From positions 89,513 to 153,512 of the forward strand of contig NZ_LAQU01000014.1 in NCBI RefSeq assembly GCF_000970345.1: DNA of 64,000 bases, read 5' to 3'. Shown in pieces: positions 55,740-64,000 of this stretch (its first letter is position 1; each line of letters begins with the position of its first letter). The position numbers and the translations under genes are program-made. Source of the stretch: Robbsia andropogonis (lineage in GTDB: Bacteria; Pseudomonadota; Gammaproteobacteria; Burkholderiales; Burkholderiaceae). The notes under the pieces are model-generated. The model searched no databases and had not been told where the DNA came from. It saw only the letters and a program-made list of their open reading frames with translations.

Positions 55740-55955
55740 AGTCAGGTCGCTCTAGGACGTCGGGTAAACCGCGCAACGGAAATGACACCCTCTAATCACA
55801 CTTGGCAAACGTGTGAATTCACCGATAGCGGCATCCGCCTTGGCAATAGACGCGAAACCGTAAGAAAGGCCGGACCACGCGAAAGTCAGGTCTTTCTTCT
55901 ATTCCCTACAACAACCTTGCGCGATTGAATGCTTGGGTAAAAACAATGGACGCGA

Positions 55956-56927
55956 TCAAGCTCGCCATTTTTTCAGGAATTTCAATCCACGACGCACTAC
56001 TGCCGAATACAGTTCCGCACGTTTTAGCGCGGGATCGATGTGGCGTTCGTAAGGTTGGATCGTAATGGGGAAAAACGGAGACAACTTTTCCTGAACGCGT
56101 TGTGGCGAAATGTGCGTGTTGCTCTGGACCACAGCAAACATGCCATTGCTATCCGCGGCGAAGTGGTGTCCACCATCCCATTCTTCCATCTTGTCGGCAA
56201 ACCATACGCTCTCGTCGGCATGCAAAGCACGCTGTCCCGGCATAGGAGTCGTGTGATATTGGTCCAACAGGCCTTCTCGCTCAGCATTCAACCAATACAA
56301 CGTGTACTCCGTCCAATCCACCGCATAGTTGGCAAGCAGTACGCGACGCCAGTCGGTGCCATGTATCGCTTCCAGGCGTGCCTGCATTTTGAGGCAAAGC
56401 GTCCTCGATAAAATGGTAGGCGTCCACCAGACGCCGGTACGATCGAGGTGCGGATCGACGTCGAGCAGCTTCGCTGACGCTTCCCAATAGTACGGTTCCA
56501 CGTTGCGCGGCTGCAAATGGGTCAATGCCTTGCCGTCGATGATCAATGCATCGATGTCGAAATGATGGGTGGCAAAGCAGTCCGGATCAAAGACAACGAA
56601 GTATTCCGTTTCGATCAATGCCGATGCGTATAGCTTGATAATCTGCTGGCGATGCCAGTTCCGGATTTGATGGCGTTGGGAGAATTCGCTGAAGATCTGC
56701 ATGTGCAGCGATTCATCAACCACTTCGATCGGAAAATCCGACCATGCTTTTGCATAGCCTTTGACCTCTTCGACCTCTTCATGGGGCACGACCAACACGA
56801 AACGATGAAACGTTCCCGGCGCCGCAAAATGGCGCAATGACGAAAACAGAATATCGCAGCGACCGATATTGTCCGCGTAGTGTCTACCACGGGTCTTGAT
56901 TGGCAAAATTGCGCTGATCTGAGGCAT
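55956..56927 (-). CDS. DUF6492-like glycosyltransferase-fold protein
   Basis: A 323-residue protein. The N-terminus (PQISAILPIKTRG) and the FVVFDPDCFATHHFD segment give a GT-A-like fold with a DPD motif for metal and nucleotide-sugar binding. It matches the DUF6492 pattern often found in polysaccharide loci. Located 25 bases after the co-polymerase gene on the same strand. Donor and acceptor sugars unknown. Confidence 0.7.
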   Translation of the reverse strand: MPQISAILPIKTRGRHYADNIGRCDILFSSLRHFAAPGTFHRFVLVVPHEEVEEVKGYAKAWSDFPIEVVDESLHMQIFSEFSQRHQIRNWHRQQIIKLYASALIETEYFVVFDPDCFATHHFDIDALIIDGKALTHLQPRNVEPYYWEASAKLLDVDPHLDRTGVWWTPTILSRTLCLKMQARLEAIHGTDWRRVLLANYAVDWTEYTLYWLNAEREGLLDQYHTTPMPGQRALHADESVWFADKMEEWDGGHHFAADSNGMFAVVQSNTHISPQRVQEKLSPFFPITIQPYERHIDPALKRAELYSAVVRRGLKFLKKWRA

Positions 56928-56952
56928 GTTGCATCAACCCTGGTTCGACACG

Positions 56953-59105
56953 TTAGAAGAAGCGATATACGAAGTTCGGAATGTAGCCACGACGATGCGT
57001 TAGCGCTACGCCAATCAGCCGGCCTCCTGAATCCTGGATCTGTTCCTTCAGGCTCAATATCACTGGCTTGCGAGTGTACTCGGCGCGCAGAACCAGGACG
57101 GACGCGTCTGCAAGCGAGGCATTTTCAATACCGCTGAAGGACTGATTCGCCGGTGGTGCGTGCACGATGATGTAGTCGTAGGTGTGACGCAGAGAATCGA
57201 ATAGCGCCCGGGTCTTTTCCCACGAGGATGGGAAGTCACCGTCATTCGGTCGTGCAACGACAATATTGTGTCGATCCACCTGCGCAATGGCCATGCCGTT
57301 GGTATCTACATTCGGCGGGGGCACGTACGCTTGGTCGGGGCCGTTCTGGTGCAGGGGCGTATTGCCTTGCAAGTCGCTTTCGGCCCACGTCAACAATCCT
57401 TGCGCACTCGGTTTGCCATACAGCGGGGCCTCCGCGCTGGAGGCCAGATCGAGAATCAGGATCGGTTTCGTGGAGCGAGGCTCGAGTTCAATCGCAAGAC
57501 CACGGATGACGGACAGCAAGCCGTCGGTGGGCCCGAACGACAATGCCATGATGATTTTCGTCGGATTGTCGGTGCTGCCGTTGATGGCGGCAATCATGCG
57601 ACCATACGCTTTGAGTAACGGCCTGAATGTCGTGTCATGACGATCGGCGGCGCTATTCCTGCCGACCTGAACCTGGGCATTCAGAACGGGTAGTGCCAAA
57701 GCGCGTTCGACTTGCTCAGGACTCAGGAACGTTTCCCGGAGGCTGGCCGCAATCAGCACGGCGAGCGCTGACAGCGCCAGCCCGGCAAGGATGCTCGCGC
57801 CGATGATCAGGCCGCGCGACACGCTGCGTTGCGACGGAGGGAACGGCGCTTGTACAACCCGTACGTTTGTACTGTTTACCTGACTGACCTGGCCTTGTTG
57901 GGCAGCCGCCATTTCCGCTTGTCGTGCGCGATCCTTGTAGCTGTCCGATAAAATGTCGCGGTTAGCCTGAAGCTGGCGGATCTGACTTGACACATCGCTT
58001 AACTGCTGCAAACGTGCTCGCGCGCCTTTGATCTGCTCCTGCAACTCCTGTCCAAGCGCGGTCTCCCCGGCGATGCTGGAGCTGAGGGCCGATAGACGTG
58101 CCTGAACCGTGTCATAGTAGGTGTTGTGACCAAAGCGCGTCGAGTTCGGCAGTTGTGACTTTTGCTTGGCCATGCTGGCGCGCGTGTCTGCAATCTGCTG
58201 GTCGAGTTGCGCGACAAAAGGCGATGTTGACATGTAGCGCGACGCCAGATCGGCCCGTCGCGTTTCCAATTGCATCAACGAGACCTGCATCGTCGCCATC
58301 GCGCGCGATGCCTCGGTATCGTCGGTAAAGATGGGTATCGTCTCTTTGACGTTTTGCGAGGTAGCGAGCAGCGATTTAAGCTCGGCACGGTCTTGCGCTA
58401 ATTTCGAGTCGTTATCAAGTTTTCTGGAAACGAGATTACTTTCAAGTTGAACGGCGCGCGTGATTTGATCATCAATATTTACAATGCCGTATTTTTCTGA
58501 AAAGTAAGGAGGTCGGCATTGGCATTTTTTAATGCATTCCCGGCTTGATCCCTTTGTTCATTGAGAAGACCGACTCGGCCGGAGGTAAATATTGCCGCTC
58601 GGCGTTTAAAATATTGATCTAGGAGACGCGAGAGCGTATTCGCCGCGACATTCGGATCGGCATCGGAATACGACAATTTGATCGTGTTGGCGAGGTCATT
58701 TTGTTCGATGTGAAACCGGCTCTCGAAATGTTGCAGCTGCTTGTTGATCTCGGCTTCGGTTGCGGATGGCCCCAGCTTGGCGACAATCACGTCGCGATGA
58801 AGTTCTGGGCTGCCCAGAATCTGGGCTTCGACGCTATTTAGCTGCCCTACGGCAGGTTGAATCGGCACATTGCCATTCGGGCTGTTCGATTGATCGTAAT
58901 AGCCGGCAAGAAGTACGAGCAATGTTGCCTGTGCTCGATAAGGCATGGGAACGGCTAGCGCGACGATTACCCCGATCGTCACGATACCCATAAAAACGGT
59001 GGCTGCAATCTTCCGGTAATAGAAGAAAGTATTGAAATAGTCGCGGATAGACACTTCGACGTCAGCAGCCTTGCGATCGGGCCTTGTTCTAGTCGTAATA
59101 GCCAT
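56953..59105 (-). pseudogene. Polysaccharide co-polymerase / BY-kinase-like protein (Wzc/GumC type), frameshifted
   Basis: The 5' part (208 residues) has the Wzz-type first membrane segment (KIAATVFMGIVTIGVIVALA) and ends with QKNTAL at a stop. The next frame continues the protein as SEKYGIVNIDDQITRAVQLES and runs through a coiled-coil periplasmic part, a second membrane segment (about IIGASILAGLALSALAVLI) and a C-terminal kinase-like domain to 56953. One T missing from the T4 run at 58503-58500 explains the shift (2153 bases, one short of three). The kinase-like domain has no Walker A (FGPTDG), a weakened Walker A' (ILILDLASS), and no C-terminal tyrosine cluster, so it is probably not a kinase even if intact. 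It would set chain length and link Wza to Wzy. Confidence 0.82.
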
Positions 59106-59287
59106 ACCTGTTCTTTTTTAGGCCAACATTTGAGATCCCAGCCGCATATAATACGTGCGAAAAGATATAAATGGTCATGGTAGACTGAGTTTCCTAAAAT
59201 TTAGCGTTGGGCCCACGGTGCCGCGGCAAGTTTTCAACCATGCCGGACACTTTTCAGGAGTGGGAACCATTGCTCTTTGCCTCGCGC
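59106..59287. promoter_or_regulatory. Divergent control region between co-polymerase and export genes
   Basis: About 180 bases separate the divergent co-polymerase and wza-like genes. A/T-rich blocks around 59110-59190, including TATAAT at 59148-59153, suggest promoters. No operator could be defined by eye. Confidence 0.4.
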
Positions 59288-60022
59288 ATGATGAAAACAT
59301 TCCGTCCGCTGGTTCCTGTCTTCGCTTTGGTGATGACGGCACTGAGTGCGTGTTCGCACACGTGGGTACACTCGGAGTACCAGCAGCCGCAAGGGTTCGC
59401 GACATGGTCGGATGCGCCGGCGACTGCCTATCAGATCCAGCCTGGCGACGAACTGGCGATCAACTTGCCTTTCAATTCCGAATTGAATTACCGCGGACCG
59501 GTTGCACCGGACGGGACATTGGCCATGCCGTTCGCGGGCACGATCCACGCTGGCGGATTAACAACGGCGCAGCTCGCGGACAATATCAATAAAGCGCTTA
59601 TGACCGCCGGTGTTACGGCAAATGCGCACGCTTCCGTGGGAATCGCGCAAACGGCCGCGAGGGTCTATGTCGGCGGACAGGTGAAGCAACCGGGGCAGAT
59701 CACGCTGGAGGCGGGTATGAGCGTGATGCAGGCGATCATGGCGGCGCAAGGATTGCTGGATACGGCGCGGACGCACGAAGTGGTCGTGATTCGTCGGAGC
59801 CCGGATGGCCGGCCGATGATGCGCACAGTCGACCTGGATGCGCTGACGCATCGTGGTGATCCGAGGCAGGATATCGTATTGCGGCCAACCGACACGATTT
59901 TTGTGCCGAAGTCATCCATTGCCGAGGTTGATCAATGGGTCGACCAGAATCTGAACCAGGCAATCCCCTTTACAAAGGGTTTCAGTTACTCGATTACAAA
60001 CAACCCTGGCGTGGTCCGATGA
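59288..60022 (+). CDS. Polysaccharide export lipoprotein (Wza/GumB type)
   Basis: About 244 residues from ATG 59288, giving a signal peptide with lipobox LSAC, lipidated Cys at residue 22. A poly_export/SLBB layout follows: IQPGDELAINLPFNSELNY, PDGTLAMPFAGTIHAGG and VYVGGQVKQPGQITLEAGM. It forms the outer-membrane/periplasmic exit channel. Shorter than E. coli Wza and close to GumB in size. The open frame to 59207 is not needed. Confidence 0.9.
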   Translation: MMKTFRPLVPVFALVMTALSACSHTWVHSEYQQPQGFATWSDAPATAYQIQPGDELAINLPFNSELNYRGPVAPDGTLAMPFAGTIHAGGLTTAQLADNINKALMTAGVTANAHASVGIAQTAARVYVGGQVKQPGQITLEAGMSVMQAIMAAQGLLDTARTHEVVVIRRSPDGRPMMRTVDLDALTHRGDPRQDIVLRPTDTIFVPKSSIAEVDQWVDQNLNQAIPFTKGFSYSITNNPGVVR

Positions 60023-60098
60023 TTCCGGCGGCAGTCGCGCGCTAGGCATCCATGGCGAGCAGGGTGCGAGAGACCGGACGTCTTCTTTCATAGGTAGC

Positions 60099-61474
60099 GT
60101 GATGCTTTCGCGGAAGACGTCGCGCTTCCGTCGTCAGGCAGGGACATTAAACGAGATGGAAATCGCTTCATCGACGGAAGGCCATGCCGCCGTTTTCTCG
60201 GTCGCGCCCGTCAGAACCAAGGTCAAATGGTGGCTGATCGCGTTATTGCCCATGTTCGGCCAGACGTTCCATTACATCAATGCGCTGTATCCGCTGTGGG
60301 CGTTATCCAAGGCATTTCCCGTGCTGTCCCTGCCATTGGTGCTGCTGTTGCGTGGCCATGTTCGTCTTCCGGTGACACGGCAGATCCTGATCAGTTTGGC
60401 GTGGCTGGTATTGTTTCCCAGCTTTGCCGCGATTTTCTATTTCAACGAAAGTTTTTTCACCAGCATCACCGCGCAGGTGAAACTGCTGCCCGTCTTATAT
60501 TTCTTTTCCTTTGCCGCCGTGCTGTTCTTACTGAAGCCGACGCTGGCCGAGGTGGAAAAGGGGTTTTTGACGTGCGGCGTCATCGTAGTGGGCGCATTGA
60601 TCGCAATGTACCTGTTCGTGCCAAACAGTTGGTACAACACGAAGTACGTCCTTGGGCAATCGGACTTCTTTTCCGCTGACAGTCGCGGGCACCGGATTCG
60701 AATGTCGATGTACTTCCCGATGGTATTGTTTTCTTTTGCTACAGGCGAGCCTATTTCGAACGCAGCATGCGCTATCTGCTCGGTGCTGCCGTTGTATTTG
60801 CCGTCGCGTTACTGATTGTCAAGGCACGCTCGGGCATCATTGCCATCTCCGCGGTGATTCTCTTCAATACTTTCCGGTGGTCCAAGGTGCCGGCACGTAT
60901 TGGCCTGGTCCTCTGTGCCCCCATAGTGCTGGTCGGCATGTTCTCGACCGGCTATCTTGCGACGGCTTTTAGTACCGACGCCAACAGTGGCTTCGATACG
61001 CGTCGCATCACGATCGATCTCGCCAGTCAGTTCCTTGGCGGGGATCCGATAAGGTGGATTTTCGGCGTTGGCACGATCAGTCCGACCAGCTCGGAAACCC
61101 TGATCGACTATTTCCACCATTTTTTCTTTCTTGCCGACATCACGTGGCTTGGTATCGTTTTCGAATATGGGCTCATTGGCGCATTTATCATCTTACTTTT
61201 CCAGGTTCGCGGTTTGCTGCTCTATCGGCAATTGCAGGCGAAAGTCGAAGATGATTTCCTTGGAGCGCTATGCGACTACCTGATTTATATTCTATTCATC
61301 TCATTTTTTTACCCGCCTACCTTGGTGCCGGGCGAGACCGCCGTCATTCTTGCTATTTTTGTCTACATATGGCGCGTCGGCGAGCTGGGAACATTAGAAG
61401 CAAGAACAAGCCCGACCAGGGGAGCCGATCAAAAGAATGTCGGGAGCGTTCATGCGCGGCTTGAAGCGTCGTAG
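60099..61474 (+). pseudogene. O-antigen/exopolysaccharide polymerase (Wzy-like), frameshifted
   Basis: The first 210 residues are a run of membrane segments (KVKWWLIALLPMFGQTF, LSLPLVLLLRGHV). At about 60735-60745 the family reading continues in the next frame as CYRRAYFERSMRYLLGAAVVFA, and runs through more membrane segments and the large loop (FGVGTISPTSSETLIDYFHHFFF) to 61474. The 1376-base span is one base short, explained by one T missing beside TTTCTTTTGC. Intact, it would be a ~458-residue polymerase joining repeat units. Both the GTG 60099 and ATG 60102 starts are possible. Confidence 0.83.
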
Positions 61475-63128
61475 ATGTGCGACGGTAGGCATAAAAGTAG
61501 TGCTGTCGATTCTGGCCGGGTGCTCCGGTGGTTCCTCTTCACGGATCTCGGCCGCGGCGGCGACAGCGGGTCCGGCTGCAACGGCGGCGATCACCGTTGA
61601 TGCGGCGGTCAATCGCCACGCCATTAATCCGATGATTTACGGCATCAATTTCGGCAGCGCGCAGACGTTGCTTGATCTTCGTGTTCCGCTCGACCGTTCT
61701 GGCGGTGACAGTGCTTCGCTGTATAACTGGCAACTGGATGCCAGAAACGCGGGACGTGATTGGTATTTCGAGAGCCTTCCTGTTGACGTGAATGATCCGA
61801 ACGACCAGTACGGTGCGCGTTTTGTAACCGCTGCGCAAGCTGCGGGTGCCGCGCCTATCTTGACGATCCCGATGATTGGGCGGATCGCGAAGTTGGGCGC
61901 AAATAACGCCAAGCTCGCCAGTTTTTCGATTGCAAAATACGGCGCGCAGGTCAGCAATGACGTCGATGGTTTTCCTGACGCCGGGAACGGTATCTTGATC
62001 GGCGGTACTCAAATAACGGGTAACGACCCAGACGATGCAACCATGACCGACAGCACGGCGAATGAACAAGCGCGTGTGGCGGCATTGGTTCAGCAGTTCG
62101 GCACGGGAAGCGCGGGTGGCGTGCGCTATTACGCAATGGATAACGAGCCCAGCGTCTGGCAGTTAATCCATTTTGATGTTCAGCCAACCGGCGCGCATGC
62201 GAGTGATATGGCAGCCAGGGTCATCTCATATTCACAGGCGGTAAAGGCAGCGGATTCGAGCGCCCAGATACTGGCACCCGAAGAGTGGGGCTGGAATGGC
62301 TATCTCTATAGCGGCTACGATCAGCAGTATTCGATCACCCACGGTTACGCGAACGCACCTGATAAGACGAGCCAGACGGGGGGGATGGACTACGTGCCGT
62401 GGCTGCTCTCGCAGTGGAAGGCCGCTGGTCATCCGATTGATGTGTTCAGTCTGCATTTCTATCCGCAGAGCAACGAGTACCAGGATACGACCGGTTCGGA
62501 AGACATCATGCTGAAACGCAATGTGTCTACCCGGGACTTGTGGGATCAGAGCTACATCGATCCTACCTACATTAACAGCGTGATAGCGTTGATCCCGAGA
62601 ATGCGCAACTGGGTGAATACGTACTATTACTCCGGCACGCCAATTGCGATCACTGAATACAATTGGGGTGGCGATACGTTGATGAACGGCGCCACCGCGC
62701 AGGCCGACATCCTTGGCATTTTCGGCCGTGAAGGTTTGGACATGGCCACGCGGTGGGGCACGATCGATTCGACAATGCCGGTGTACAAGGCGATCAAGTT
62801 ATACCGGAATTACGATGGTGCGGGCTCTGCGTTCGGCGCGACGAGTATTTCCACCACAGTCGCGAACCCGGACAACGTGTCCGCGTTCGCGGCGATTCGC
62901 GTGGATAATGCAGTAACGCTGATGGTGGTGAACAAACAACTCAGTCTGCCGTCGACGGTAACTGCCTCGCTCAATAACATCACATCGAGCGGCACAGCGG
63001 AAGTGTGGCAACTCGCGAACAATGCGATCACCCGTCTGTCCGATCTGGCTTATTCCAGCGGGCAACTCAGCGCCACCCTGCCACAGCAAAGCGTGACATT
63101 ATTTGTCGTGCATAACGCAGTTCAGTAA
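61437..63128 (+). CDS. GH44-like glycoside hydrolase lipoprotein in the polysaccharide locus
   Basis: A ~563-residue lipoprotein with lipobox ILAGC (Cys near residue 29). The mature part fits GH44 endoglucanase/xyloglucanase: NPMIYGINFG, catalytic acid in YYAMDNEPSVWQ, and nucleophile in ITEYNWGGDTLM, with a C-terminal beta-domain. ATG 61437 overlaps the polymerase by 38 bases; ATG 61452 with GGGAG is an alternative. A polysaccharide-cleaving enzyme anchored in the outer membrane could trim or release the product. I see both acidic residues, so it is likely active. Confidence 0.82.
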   Translation: MSGAFMRGLKRRRCATVGIKVVLSILAGCSGGSSSRISAAAATAGPAATAAITVDAAVNRHAINPMIYGINFGSAQTLLDLRVPLDRSGGDSASLYNWQLDARNAGRDWYFESLPVDVNDPNDQYGARFVTAAQAAGAAPILTIPMIGRIAKLGANNAKLASFSIAKYGAQVSNDVDGFPDAGNGILIGGTQITGNDPDDATMTDSTANEQARVAALVQQFGTGSAGGVRYYAMDNEPSVWQLIHFDVQPTGAHASDMAARVISYSQAVKAADSSAQILAPEEWGWNGYLYSGYDQQYSITHGYANAPDKTSQTGGMDYVPWLLSQWKAAGHPIDVFSLHFYPQSNEYQDTTGSEDIMLKRNVSTRDLWDQSYIDPTYINSVIALIPRMRNWVNTYYYSGTPIAITEYNWGGDTLMNGATAQADILGIFGREGLDMATRWGTIDSTMPVYKAIKLYRNYDGAGSAFGATSISTTVANPDNVSAFAAIRVDNAVTLMVVNKQLSLPSTVTASLNNITSSGTAEVWQLANNAITRLSDLAYSSGQLSATLPQQSVTLFVVHNAVQ

Positions 63129-63149
63129 GGCTTGACTCTGGGGACAGGC

Positions 63150-64000
63150 GTGATCGAAAGCAAGACCGCGGGAAGCACCGAGGGACCGCCGGATGCCAGT
63201 ACGGCCAGCGGTGTCGGGACAAGTCCGCGTGGCAGTTCGATGATCCGGGGCGCGTTGGTCAGCCTGGGGGTACGTCTGCTCGATTTGCCCAGCCGCTATG
63301 GTTTTCACCTGCTCATCGCCGCGGCGCTCGGCGTCGTTGAGATGGGGAACTTCTACATTGTTTTCAGCACCTTGGTGGTGTTGGCCGGTTTCGGCCGTCT
63401 TGGCATGGATCAGGCACTGACACGCCAGATCGCCATTGACGTGGCGGCGGGGCGAATGGCGGCCGTGCGCCCCGCGATCCGTCGCGCCTTGGTGCTTGTC
63501 GCGCTGGCGTCGACGATTGTCTCGATCTTGCTGGTCGTGTGTGCCTTCTCTTTTGCAGACAGCATCTTGAAAAAGCCCGGGCTGGCCTGGCCGCTCGTTT
63601 TTGGCGCACTGTCGCTGATCCCCCAGAATCTGGGCACTGCGATTGCAGGCGCACTGTCCGGGCTACAGCGTGTCGGCTATAGTCAGATGGTCTATTCCTG
63701 GCTCTGGCCGGCCGTTTTCTGCGTGGCCGCCATTCCGATGCTGCTCACTCATACACTGACGGTAAGTAGCGCCTTGTTGTTGATGGGCAGCAGCTTCGTT
63801 GTAGCTGCGGTGGTCGGTCTGTTTCTGTTGCGGCATTTCATGGCTGCGCTGCCGCATACGGATACTGCGCCGGTTATAAAACCGAAACTTCTCAAAACGG
63901 GATTGTCTCTTTTTACGCTGGAACTCACAAAACTGTTGATTACGTCGTTGCCCGCCATCGCGCTTGGCATGGTGGCATCGTCGCGAGAAACAGGCTTGTT
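63150..64000 (+). CDS. Oligosaccharide flippase (Wzx/MATE-like), N-terminal part
   Basis: An open frame from GTG 63150 with no stop before the window end. After a ~30-residue polar N-terminus it has repeated membrane segments (RYGFHLLIAAALGVVEMG, FYIVFSTLVVLAGFG, ALVLVALASTIVSILLVV) and FGRLGMDQALTRQIA, typical of polysaccharide flippases. It would move lipid-linked repeat units across the inner membrane. Directly follows the GH44 gene, 21 bases after its stop. Confidence 0.8.
   Translation, partial: MIESKTAGSTEGPPDASTASGVGTSPRGSSMIRGALVSLGVRLLDLPSRYGFHLLIAAALGVVEMGNFYIVFSTLVVLAGFGRLGMDQALTRQIAIDVAAGRMAAVRPAIRRALVLVALASTIVSILLVVCAFSFADSILKKPGLAWPLVFGALSLIPQNLGTAIAGALSGLQRVGYSQMVYSWLWPAVFCVAAIPMLLTHTLTVSSALLLMGSSFVVAAVVGLFLLRHFMAALPHTDTAPVIKPKLLKTGLSLFTLELTKLLITSLPAIALGMVASSRETGL

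Overview
The window looks like a chromosomal stretch of a metabolically versatile Gram-negative betaproteobacterium, most likely a member of the Burkholderiaceae. Protein motifs, the malonate decarboxylase operon, the Burkholderia-type trimeric porin, a VgrG and a type III secretion chaperone all point that way. Base composition is moderately GC-rich by eye, with AT-rich islands around 30.7 kb and 32.4-33.2 kb. The exact genus cannot be fixed from the sequence alone; a plant-associated relative such as Robbsia or Burkholderia is my guess.

Layout. (1) 1-6.6 kb: a BMP-type ABC importer (binding protein tail, two permeases, a double ATPase) interleaved with two isochorismatase-fold amidohydrolases, the first strikingly like biuret hydrolase, and closed by a GntR regulator; it reads as a nitrogen-scavenging operon for biuret/triuret-like or related ureido compounds. 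(2) 6.6-19.4 kb, mostly minus strand: a yfcF glutathione transferase with one amber codon, a sodium/solute symporter with its small DUF3311 partner, two kinase-fold phosphotransferases, an M20 carbamoylase-type hydrolase, a DeoR regulator, an amidase, a second GST, a D-threonine-aldolase-like enzyme and a LysR regulator. (3) 19.6-26.3 kb: a GNAT protein, a frameshifted FAD oxidoreductase, an FAD amine oxidase coupled to an aldehyde dehydrogenase, gloA2, and the manganese exporter mntP behind a yybP-ykoY riboswitch. (4) 26.7-33.7 kb: a frameshifted porin, then a type VI secretion VgrG, a large two-domain peptidoglycan-hydrolase-like effector and a small secreted protein that is probably its immunity factor. 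(5) 33.7-43.2 kb: an aldehyde dehydrogenase, an XRE regulator, and the complete malonate decarboxylase set mdcR / mdcA-C-D-E-G-B-H, tightly overlapped. (6) 43.2-51.8 kb: an orphan type III chaperone, then an IclR-regulated operon of aminotransferase, amino-acid ABC importer (no ATPase), RraA-family aldolase, amidohydrolase and 2-hydroxyacid dehydrogenase, and ppnP. (7) 52-64 kb: an SDR, a cation efflux protein, and an exopolysaccharide locus with acyltransferase, glycosyltransferase-like protein, Wzc/GumC-like co-polymerase, Wza/GumB-like exporter, Wzy-like polymerase, a GH44-like lipoprotein and a Wzx-like flippase running off the end.

Five genes are broken: one nonsense codon (yfcF) and four single-base frameshifts (FAD oxidoreductase, porin, co-polymerase, polymerase). 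Either this strain is losing genes or the assembly carries indel errors; both frameshifts in the polysaccharide locus sit beside short T tracts. The most interesting candidates for a second look are the dual-domain T6SS effector/immunity pair, the IclR-controlled operon that could degrade a 4-hydroxy-4-substituted glutamate, the BMP-transporter/ureido-hydrolase operon with its Thr-Pro hexanucleotide repeat linker, and the carbamoylase cluster with paired phosphotransferases.
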